Source: Trebonia sp050013875 (lineage in GTDB: Bacteria; Actinomycetota; Actinomycetes; Streptosporangiales; Streptosporangiaceae). From it: a stretch of 64,000 nucleotides of DNA. Both the position numbers and the translations under genes were made by a program. The stretch is from positions 1-64,000 of the forward strand of contig JBEKEK010000015.1 of assembly GCA_050013875.1 (NCBI GenBank), in the 5' to 3' direction. This document shows positions 8,783 through 15,471 of the stretch, one piece after another; position 1 is the first letter of the stretch; each line of letters opens with the position of its first letter. The notes below the pieces were generated by a model. That model had not been told where the DNA came from and searched no databases. It saw only the letters and a list, made by a program, of their open reading frames with translations.

Positions 8783-9334
8783 GTCTCCTCTTTCCTTGTC
8801 CGTTTCGTTGCCGCCCGCCGCCGTCTCGGCACCGGGCAGCCGCTAGCTAGTGGCATACCTGTCAACGAGGTAGGCACCGGCCGGCCGCCAGATTGGGCGG
8901 GCAGCCCGGCATCAACTCAGGCCGGCGCATCCATGCCCGGCCAGGAACGCGTTCAGGGGCCTGTGTGGCCCCCCAGGGTTAGACCGTTCAAGGTGGTCTA
9001 CGGGGGGCTGCGGCGGCGGGAGGCGGCGGTGCTGGACGTGGCTGGTTTCGCCCCGGACCTGGCTGCCCCGGAACTCGGCGGGTCAAAGGGGAGTTCCGCG
9101 TCGTGTCCTGACGCCGGCTTCGCCCGCTGGTACTGGTCGAAGCCGCGATAGGCATGTTCCGTCGGCAGATCGCCGAAGTCCAGCTGCCGCGGTCGACCAG
9201 CTCGGCCCGGCGACTGGCCTGTGGCACCGGATCCCGGCCGGCGCCGCGTGCACCGTCGTTTCTTCAGGGAGATCGCCGCCGCCGACCGCGCTTTGGCCAA
9301 CGCCTGACGTGTATGCATAGCAGTAAAAGGAGCG
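8783..9334. other. Intergenic stretch with no supportable gene
   Basis: About 550 bases. Open frames exist on both strands (for example one ending in GFARWYWSKPR on plus, and one ending HRRFFREIAAADRALANA) but none has a start with a ribosome site, sustained codon bias or a recognisable family. It may contain worn-down coding remnants, consistent with the disturbed neighbourhood. Confidence 0.5.
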
Positions 9335-9380
9335 CTCCCGGATTCACGCCATTGTCAATAGGGGCACGCGAATCCGGGAG
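9335..9380. repeat. Perfect inverted repeat
   Basis: Arms CTCCCGGATTC (9335-9345) and GAATCCGGGAG (9370-9380) flank 24 bases. It lies 30 bases from the transposase-like direct repeat and may be a mobile-element end or a hairpin. Confidence 0.6.
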
Positions 9381-9409
9381 AGCCCCAGATCTCCGGCAAG
9401 GCCTGTGTC

Positions 9410-9481
9410 CGGAGTTAAATGCTGGGTTGGGGGCGAGATGGTAGGTGATGGGGCGGTGGTCGCCGGGGATGGCGGGCGGGG
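9410..9481. repeat. Direct repeat copy 2, transposase-like C-terminal remnant (minus-strand reading)
   Basis: The longer copy of the repeat at 4252-4322. On the minus strand an open reading runs from just after a TGA through LPRAPRIARALALLIEQ and INAAPPAIPGDHRPITYHLAP, which looks like the tail of a transposase. No start, no catalytic domain and no IS family assignment; treat as a remnant. Confidence 0.45.
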
Positions 9482-9708
9482 CGGCGTTGATCTGCTCGAT
9501 GAGCAGGGCCAAGGCGCGGGCGATGCGGGGGGCGCGGGGTAGTTCTCTATTGTCTTGGTCTGCTCAGGTTCCTTGCGCGGTCCGACTGACGCGGCGGGTC
9601 GGCCCGGAGAGGCCGCACGCCTGCACGCCGGGCCGGTGCTGCGCGACGGCACGCGTAGTGGGCCGCCCTTGACGTCGTAAAGAAGTTCTCACAGCGCCGA
9701 GGCAAGAC

Positions 9709-9819
9709 ATGAGAAAAGGACAGGACGAGGATGACCCTGGTGCGATCGCCGCGTGCCTCAGGGAGGCGCTGGCTCCCGGGAGCTACCTGGCGTCCCGTCA
9801 CCGGCACGGCTCCGGATGA
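9709..9819 (+). pseudogene. Internal fragment of a DUF574-family SAM-dependent methyltransferase
   Basis: The 36-residue frame contains DEDDPGAIAACLREALAPGSYLA. This corresponds to the conserved segment of DUF574 methyltransferases usually read as DDPxxIVxxLxxALxPGSYLxxSH, about two thirds of the way through the protein. The frame is lost directly after it (SRHRHGSG, stop). It lies on the same strand as, and downstream of, the N-terminal fragment at 4063-4185, so the two may be relics of a single interrupted gene with its middle deleted. Confidence 0.65.
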
Positions 9820-9918
9820 CCCGTCGGACATCAGCCTCGGCGGAATCGCTCGCAAGATTCGGGAAGTACCCGCGCCTGACTGACTCCGGACGGTGTCATG
9901 GATTTATCGGGCGCGTCA

Positions 9919-10092
9919 TCAAGTTCGGGCGTCTGGGTCAGTGGCCTCGAAGAACAGGGCGCACTCGGCGCAGGCGGGCATGAAGTCGCCCGGGCCGTAG
10001 TGGAGGATCCGGGTTGAGGGGACGCGGTCCGCCGCGTGCTTCGGGTCGAAGTGGCAGACCGTCAGGTCCATGTCGTCGTCCTCTTCATCCAT
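9919..10092 (-). CDS. Small acidic CxxH/CxxC protein, putative metal binding
   Basis: A 57-residue frame beginning MDEEDDDMDLTVCHFD and containing HYGPGDFMPACAEC. The spaced Cys/His residues (C13, H14, C41, C44) suggest a small zinc-ribbon-like or metal-binding peptide; an acidic start precedes it. It is too short for routine gene finding but keeps a clean frame with strong third-position GC and has no overlap with other genes. Similar small proteins with a final CAEC-type pair occur in actinobacteria without assigned role. No obvious ribosome site is seen, so the start could also be the internal Met8. Confidence 0.55.
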   Translation of the reverse strand: MDEEDDDMDLTVCHFDPKHAADRVPSTRILHYGPGDFMPACAECALFFEATDPDART

Positions 10093-10284
10093 CGTCGTAT
10101 TAGAACACCTGAGCTAACGGGTTGGCTGGCCGGCTGCACTCTCTTCACGCCTCTGCCGTTGGAGCGGGGAGCCGTTGGAGCGCGGGAAGGATTCGCGCGG
10201 CAGGGATTTGTAAGGGTTCGTGTGCTGCTTCTTTGGGGATTAGCTCTTGCCGGGTGTCCTTGCCGACGCGGCCGAGGGAGTGCG

Positions 10285-12060
10285 ATGACCGGACCGGAAA
10301 GCGGCCTGAGGGCCAGCGCCCGCGCCTGGCGGGACGCGGACCCGGACCCGGAGACGCGGGCCGGGCTTGACCGGCTGCTCGGCAACGGCGATACCGCCGC
10401 GTTGGCGGAGCGCTTCGAGGGCTCGCTGGCGTTCGGGACGGCCGGCATCCGGGCGGCGATGGGGGCCGGCCCGATGCGGATGAACCGGCTGGTGGTCGCG
10501 CGGGTGGCGGCCGGGCTGGCGCGCTACATCGCAGACCGCGACCCGGCCGCGGCCGCGGCCGGGGTGGTGATCGGCTACGACGGCCGCGCCAAGTCCGACG
10601 TGTTCGCCACCGACGCCGCCCGGATTCTGTCCCGGGCCGGAATCAGCGTGTCACTGCTGCCGACGGCGCTGCCGACCCCGGTGCTCGCCTTCTCGGTGCG
10701 CCACCTGCGCGCCGCCTACGGGCTGATGGTGACCGCCAGCCACAACCCGCGCCAGGACAATGGCATCAAGCTCTACGTCCGTGACGGCGGGCAGTTGCTG
10801 CCGCCCGCCGATGCCGACATTGCCGACGTCATCGACGCGGTCGACCCGCTGCAGCTGCCGGCCGGCTGGGCCGAGGGTCCGTTCGGGTTCACGTCGGCCG
10901 ATGAAGCGGTCAGCGCCTACGTCACCGCCGTGGCGGCCGGCGGCGGCCGGCCGCCTGACGCCCCGGACCTCAAGGTCGTGCACACCGCGCTGCACGGCGT
11001 CGGGGACGCCACCGTGCGGGCGGTCCTAGACGCGGCCGGCTGGCCGCCGCCGGTGCCGGTCGCCGCCCAGCGCGAGCCCGATCCGGACTTCCCGACCGTG
11101 CCCTACCCCAACCCGGAAGAGCCAGGTGTGCTTGACCTGGCCCGCGCGACCGCCGAGCACGAGGGCGCCGACCTGGTGCTGGCCAATGACCCGGACGCCG
11201 ACCGGCTGGCCGTCATGGTGCCGGGCCCGGAGGGCTGGCGGGCGCTGACCGGGGATGAACTCGGTGCGCTGCTTGGCGACGCGGTGCTAGCCCGCCTGGC
11301 CAGCGGGGATCACGCGGATCCAAGCGGGCGTCGGCCGGTCGTCGCTACCACGGTGGTCTCCGGGTCGCTGCTGCGCCGCCTCGCTCAGCAGGCCGGCGTC
11401 CGGTGCGTGACCACGCTGACCGGGTTCAAGTGGATCGCGCGGACCGGCGGAGACGACGGTGCCCTGATCTACGGGTACGAGCAGGCCCTCGGCTACGCCG
11501 TGCGGCCTGACCTGGTGGCCGACAAGGACGGGATCAGCGCGGCCCTGCTCATCCTCCGGCTGGCCTCCGAGCTGGCGCGGGACGGCCGGACCGTGGCCGG
11601 CCGGCTCGACGACCTGGCGCTGGCCCACGGCGTGCATGTCACCCGGCAGCGATCGCTGCGGGCGGACGGCGCGGCGGGCCTGGCGCGGCTGGCCGACGCG
11701 GTCGAACGGGTGCGGAAGGATCCGCCGCGCCTGCTGGCCGGGGAGCCGGTCGCGGTGACGGACCTGCGCGAGGGCGGCACCGGGGTGGCGGACCTGGCCG
11801 GCGGCCGCGCCGAGCGCTCCCCCGGCCGGCCCATTCGGCCGGCCAACGTGCTGATCTGGCACGCCGGCGGCAACGGCCGGGTGATGATCCGGCCCAGCGG
11901 CACCGAGCCCGAGCTCAAGATCTACGCCGAGGCCGTCTGCCCAGTGCGGTCGCGGGACGAGCTTGCCGCCGCCCGGGCGAGCGCTACCGGGCACGCCGAA
12001 CGTATGCTGGCGGCCGCAGCGGCCGCGCTTGAGCCAGAGACCGGGAGAGAACAGCCATGA
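10285..12060 (+). CDS. Phosphosugar mutase (phosphomannomutase/phosphoglucomutase family)
   Basis: A 591-residue alpha-D-phosphohexomutase. The four hallmark motifs are present: the catalytic phosphoserine loop TASHNPRQDNG (about residue 150), the metal-binding NDPDADRLAV (about 300), the sugar-recognition GYEQALGYAV (about 395) and the phosphate-binding RPSGTEPELKIY near the C-terminus. The ATG preceded by GAGGGAG was preferred to a frame extending 83 codons upstream. The stop overlaps the deoC start as ATGA. Coupling to deoC suggests it isomerises deoxyribose/ribose 1- and 5-phosphates (phosphopentomutase role) in nucleoside salvage, as large mutases of this type do in several actinobacteria; hexose phosphate activity is equally possible. 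Confidence 0.92.
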   Translation: MTGPESGLRASARAWRDADPDPETRAGLDRLLGNGDTAALAERFEGSLAFGTAGIRAAMGAGPMRMNRLVVARVAAGLARYIADRDPAAAAAGVVIGYDGRAKSDVFATDAARILSRAGISVSLLPTALPTPVLAFSVRHLRAAYGLMVTASHNPRQDNGIKLYVRDGGQLLPPADADIADVIDAVDPLQLPAGWAEGPFGFTSADEAVSAYVTAVAAGGGRPPDAPDLKVVHTALHGVGDATVRAVLDAAGWPPPVPVAAQREPDPDFPTVPYPNPEEPGVLDLARATAEHEGADLVLANDPDADRLAVMVPGPEGWRALTGDELGALLGDAVLARLASGDHADPSGRRPVVATTVVSGSLLRRLAQQAGVRCVTTLTGFKWIARTGGDDGALIYGYEQALGYAVRPDLVADKDGISAALLILRLASELARDGRTVAGRLDDLALAHGVHVTRQRSLRADGAAGLARLADAVERVRKDPPRLLAGEPVAVTDLREGGTGVADLAGGRAERSPGRPIRPANVLIWHAGGNGRVMIRPSGTEPELKIYAEAVCPVRSRDELAAARASATGHAERMLAAAAAALEPETGREQP

Positions 12061-12746
12061 AAGTGACGAAGACGATCACCATTACCAAGGCCGACCTTGC
12101 CCGCATGATCGACCACACGCTGCTGGCACCCGAGGCCACCGACGACGACGTGGCCCGGCTAGCGCAGGAGGCCGCCCGGCTTGGCGTGGGCGCGATCTGC
12201 ATCTCGCCGTCGCGGCTGCCGCTCGCCCCGGGAGTGCTTGCCCCCGGTATCGCCGTGGCGGCGGTGACCGGCTTCCCGTCGGGGGCGCACACCGCGGCGG
12301 TCAAGGCGGCCGAGGCCGCCGCCGCGGTGGCGTCCGGCGCCAGCGAGATCGACATGGTGATCGACCTCGGCGCCGCGCTGCAGGAACGCTGGGAGGTGGT
12401 GACGGCCGAGGTTGCGGCCGTGCGGGCCGCCATCGGCCCGACGGTGGTGCTGAAGGTCATCATCGAGTCCGCGGTCATCGGCCTCGACCGGATCCCGGCC
12501 GCCTGCCGTGCGGCCGAGGCGGGCGGTACCGATTACGTCAAGACCTCCACCGGGTTCCACAAGGCCGGCGGTGCCACCGTCGAGGCGGTGGCGACGATGG
12601 CCGCCGCTGTCGGCGGCCGGCTGGGCGTGAAGGCCTCGGGAGGGATCAGGACGCTCGATGACGCCCTGACGATGATCGCGGCCGGCGCCACCCGGATCGG
12701 CGCCTCCGCGACCGCGGCCATCCTGGCCGGCCTGGACAATGCGTGA
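12057..12746 (+). CDS. deoC: Deoxyribose-phosphate aldolase
   Basis: A 229-residue class I aldolase that cleaves 2-deoxyribose 5-phosphate to acetaldehyde and glyceraldehyde 3-phosphate in deoxynucleoside catabolism. It has MIDHTLLAP near the start, EIDMVIDLGA, the Schiff-base lysine in DYVKTSTGF (about residue 160) and the second conserved lysine in VKASGGIR (about 190). Length is normal for the family. It overlaps the mutase stop by four bases and so is translated with it. Confidence 0.96.
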   Translation: MKVTKTITITKADLARMIDHTLLAPEATDDDVARLAQEAARLGVGAICISPSRLPLAPGVLAPGIAVAAVTGFPSGAHTAAVKAAEAAAAVASGASEIDMVIDLGAALQERWEVVTAEVAAVRAAIGPTVVLKVIIESAVIGLDRIPAACRAAEAGGTDYVKTSTGFHKAGGATVEAVATMAAAVGGRLGVKASGGIRTLDDALTMIAAGATRIGASATAAILAGLDNA

Positions 12747-12812
12747 CGGGACGCGGCCGGCGCGGTTATGGCTGGCCGTCCGTCCTGGTCGCGGTATGCA
12801 ACAATCGCGCCT

Positions 12813-13988
12813 GTGGCCAACGTGAAGCTTAGTGTGTGCATCCCGTACAAGGCGCGTTTGGACAATCTTAAGATCGCGCTTGAGGCCCTCGCGCGGCAGA
12901 CAATGAGCGCCGCCGATTTCGAGGTAGTCATCGGCGCCATGGAGTACTCCGCTGAATTGACCACGGCGGTCTCCGCCTGCTGCGATCAGATTAACGTGAT
13001 CACCGTTTGCTCGTCTCGCGAGTTCCACATACCGCGAGCCCGGAACCTGGCGATGCGCAACGCCACCGGCGATGTCATTGTGCAAATAGACGCCGACACC
13101 ATGCTGCACCCCGACGCTCTCCAGCGGCTTTACGACCGCTGCTTCGCGTTCGGTCAGCGAGTGTGCGCCGTCGGGCAGATCGTCGGTTACGGGAACAACC
13201 AGGACGGCGATGTCGAATCGGTCGAATTGCTCCCGTACCGTGAGCATCTGGCGGCGTTGAAGGAAATGGCGGCCGCGCCGGACTGGCCGGCGGATCCGCG
13301 TTTCCGCGTCGCGCACAATATCCCGTGGGCATTTGCCTGGACGGGGCTCATCGCACTGCCCCGCGCGGATGTGGCCTCGGAGCAGCTCTACTTCGACGAG
13401 AATTTCCAGGGCTGGGGAAACGACGACCTCGAGTGGGGATACCGGATATGCGAGAGCGGCATTCCCATCGTGTTGCGGCCCGATATATACGGCCTGCACC
13501 TTCCGCACAAGCGGAACACGGCCGCGAACCGGCTGACCGGGTCGGCCAACGCCGGCCGTTTCCTCGGCAAGTGGCCCAGGCGCGACGTCGAGCTGGCCTG
13601 CGTGTACGGCGATACCGGCGCCAACGATCTATGGCCCGATTACCGGGCGGACCTGGCCCGCGCCAGTGGCGCGGAAGCGTTCGGAGTCGCCGTGGGCACG
13701 GCCGGCGGGGGCACCGCCTTGCGGATCGGCGTGCCGCTCGACCGCGCGGGCTCCCCGATCGGCCGTGGGCACCTGATGGATTTCGATGTCCCGGCGGACG
13801 TGCAGATCCTGCCGCTGACCGGGATTTCCCTGCCTTACCAGTCCGGGGAAGTCGCCTCCTGCCGGATCGACGCCCGGATCAAGCGGCTTCCCGCGGTCTA
13901 CCGGGATGCGGTCCTGGCGGAAGCGAGGCGCGTGTCCATCCAGGTCGCCGTCGACGACGATCCCGTCGCGGGCCAAGATCACCGGTGA
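12813..13988 (+). CDS. Family 2-type glycosyltransferase with galactosyltransferase-like C-lobe
   Basis: A ~391-residue GT-A fold transferase. It has the nucleotide-binding opening KLSVCIPYKARLDNLKIAL, RARNLAMRNATGDVIVQIDADTM with the DxD metal motif (IDAD, about residue 92), and the acceptor-side motif FQGWGNDDLEWGYR (about 195) typical of the Glyco_transf_7C segment. The start is uncertain: the ATG at 12768 gives a low-complexity leader, whereas the GTG used here directly precedes NVKLSVCIPY. A TATGCA-like box about 15 bases before the GTG would fit leaderless transcription. About 100 residues beyond the catalytic lobe are unassigned. Sugar and acceptor unknown. Confidence 0.85.
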   Translation: MANVKLSVCIPYKARLDNLKIALEALARQTMSAADFEVVIGAMEYSAELTTAVSACCDQINVITVCSSREFHIPRARNLAMRNATGDVIVQIDADTMLHPDALQRLYDRCFAFGQRVCAVGQIVGYGNNQDGDVESVELLPYREHLAALKEMAAAPDWPADPRFRVAHNIPWAFAWTGLIALPRADVASEQLYFDENFQGWGNDDLEWGYRICESGIPIVLRPDIYGLHLPHKRNTAANRLTGSANAGRFLGKWPRRDVELACVYGDTGANDLWPDYRADLARASGAEAFGVAVGTAGGGTALRIGVPLDRAGSPIGRGHLMDFDVPADVQILPLTGISLPYQSGEVASCRIDARIKRLPAVYRDAVLAEARRVSIQVAVDDDPVAGQDHR

Positions 13989-13993
13989 CGGCA

Positions 13994-14011
13994 GCCGGGC
14001 CGCCGCCCGGC
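13994..14011 (+). terminator. Short hairpin after the glycosyltransferase gene
   Basis: GCCGGGC and GCCCGGC around a CGCC loop, beginning six bases after the stop codon. The position fits transcription termination or 3' end protection; there is no T-run. Confidence 0.4.
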
Positions 14012-14077
14012 CACGGCGGCGGTCAGCGCACGGCCGGCTGGACAGGCCCCTGCTTGACGAGGGCTCGCCGGACGGGG

Positions 14078-14515
14078 CTAGCCGGCCGGGTTGCGCAAGG
14101 CCGCGAGCTCGGCCCGGGCGGCCGTCACCAGTTCCGCGTTGGTGTTGGCGTGCCCGGCCAGCCCCCAGCCGCCTTCCGGCGCCTCGGTGAGCAGCACCCA
14201 GGTGCGCTGGGCGAGGGCCGGGTCGCCGCCCGCGGCGGCCACGATCTCGGTGAGGCGGGACACCAGGGCCAGCTGCTTCCCGCGGTCAAGGGCACCCGCG
14301 TTGGTGAGCACCTGGACCCGGACGTAAGAGCTGTCGCCGTCGACGTTGGACAGCGAGTCGGCCGCCAGGTCGTGCACGAACGCGGCGGTATTCTGCCGGA
14401 ACATCGCGATATCGGGGACCTGCTCGACCTTCATCACGGCCGCGGCGAGCTCCACCGCCAGCCGGTGCTTGTCCGGGAACGTGCCGGTACGGGCGTATAC
14501 ATCGACCATGGGCAT
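14078..14515 (-). CDS. Tautomerase-superfamily protein
   Basis: A 145-residue protein starting MPMVDVYARTG. Proline directly after the initiator Met is the catalytic base of 4-oxalocrotonate tautomerase/MIF enzymes, which decided the start over upstream and downstream alternatives. The segment VEQVPDIAMFRQN and the two-domain-like length suggest a fused or extended tautomerase monomer. It is transcribed divergently from a TetR gene with a palindrome between them, so it is probably the target of that repressor. Substrate unknown; detoxification of an unsaturated keto or quinone-like compound is an inference. Confidence 0.75.
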   Translation of the reverse strand: MPMVDVYARTGTFPDKHRLAVELAAAVMKVEQVPDIAMFRQNTAAFVHDLAADSLSNVDGDSSYVRVQVLTNAGALDRGKQLALVSRLTEIVAAAGGDPALAQRTWVLLTEAPEGGWGLAGHANTNAELVTAARAELAALRNPAG

Positions 14516-14564
14516 GGAAGTGCTCCGATTCCTTGGATTATGATGATCTACATAGTAGGGCAAT

Positions 14565-14580
14565 TATGCAGGTCTGCATA
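14565..14580. promoter_or_regulatory. Palindromic TetR-type operator
   Basis: TATGCAG and CTGCATA separated by GT form a perfect inverted repeat in the 82-base gap between the divergent tautomerase and TetR genes, just ahead of the TetR start. Autoregulation with control of both genes is the likely arrangement. Confidence 0.65.
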
Positions 14581-14597
14581 GTCCGGAGAGGCATCAT

Positions 14598-15176
14598 GTG
14601 AAGGATGTCCGACCGCGGATGGTCAACGGCGCCGCGCGACTGCTCGCCCAGAAGGGCCTGCAGGGAGCCTCCTTCGCCGAGGTACTCGAGCTCACCGGCG
14701 CGCCGCGCGGCTCGGTGTACCACCACTTCCCGAACGGCAAGGACGAGATGGTCACCGCCGCGCTCGACGCCGTTTCCGACGCCACGCTGGCGCGCCTGGG
14801 CGAGCTTGACCGCACCCCGGCCGCGATCACCGAGGGGTTCCTCGCCCTCTGGAGCGACCTGCTCGACCGGGCGAAGCTCACGACCGGCTGCGCCGTGGTC
14901 GCCGTCAGCGTGGCCGCCACCGGCGAACTGCTCGATCACGCGGGCGCGGTGTTCAGCCGCTGGACCGGCCACCTGGCCGGCCTGCTGGCCGAGGCGGGCG
15001 TCGCCCCGGCCGAGGCGGGCGACTTCGCCACCCTCCTCATCTCCGCCTCCGAGGGCGCGGTCATCATGAGCCGCGCGCAGCGCAGCCGCGAGCCCTTCGA
15101 CCGGGTCAGCCGCCTGCTCACCGCCCAGGCCAGGCGCATCGCAGCAGCACCGGGATCAGAAGAAACCATGGTCTGA
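14598..15176 (+). CDS. TetR/AcrR-family repressor
   Basis: A 192-residue regulator. The DNA-binding domain covers about residues 5-50 with helix-turn-helix GASFAEVLELTGAPRGSVYHHFPNGKDEM. The C-terminal ligand domain (TTGCAVVAVSVAATGELLDHAG) resembles the LmrA/YxaF-type TetR group. The start is GTG because the nearby ATG is immediately followed by a stop. It diverges from the tautomerase gene over a perfect palindrome, so it probably controls that gene and itself. Confidence 0.9.
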   Translation: MKDVRPRMVNGAARLLAQKGLQGASFAEVLELTGAPRGSVYHHFPNGKDEMVTAALDAVSDATLARLGELDRTPAAITEGFLALWSDLLDRAKLTTGCAVVAVSVAATGELLDHAGAVFSRWTGHLAGLLAEAGVAPAEAGDFATLLISASEGAVIMSRAQRSREPFDRVSRLLTAQARRIAAAPGSEETMV

Positions 15177-15471
15177 ACGCACGCGGGTTACTCCGGCCTG
15201 CCCATTGACCCGGCATGAGAGAGATCTACTTGTCTGACCAGAAAACTGGAATACCTGCGCGGGTAAGCCGCGGGCTGCATCTCGTTGGCCAGTTACGTGG
15301 AAACCACGGTCCGTTAATCCAAATCAAAAAGAACTTACGGAACGAACGCGGGGTGTCCCGGAACATCAGCCACCGATCTTATTTCCGGGCCCTTCGTTGC
15401 ATACCATGAAAACAGCGCCCTTTCGGGAGCCGGGTGCGCAGGTCCCTTCACGGCGGGTGGCAGGGGGCACG
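15177..15471 (+). promoter_or_regulatory. AT-richer leader of the kinase operon, holding structured element copy A
   Basis: About 295 bases without a credible gene; a 64-codon frame here has no ribosome site. Positions 15296-15355 begin with the hairpin CGTGG-AAA-CCACG and continue with a block shared with 27633-27697 (common words CCGTTAA, ATCAAAA, GAACG, ACGCGGGGTG). The block probably belongs to the 5' leader or promoter of the kinase-WD40 gene. Confidence 0.45.

Noticed and set aside
9731..9883. Alternative 50-codon frame MTLVRSPRASGRR in the methyltransferase scar
   Set aside because: The overlapping frame carries the recognisable DUF574 motif, so this one is treated as noise.
15215..15409. 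64-codon frame in the kinase leader
   Set aside because: No ribosome site or homology, and it overlaps the conserved leader element; kept as noncoding.
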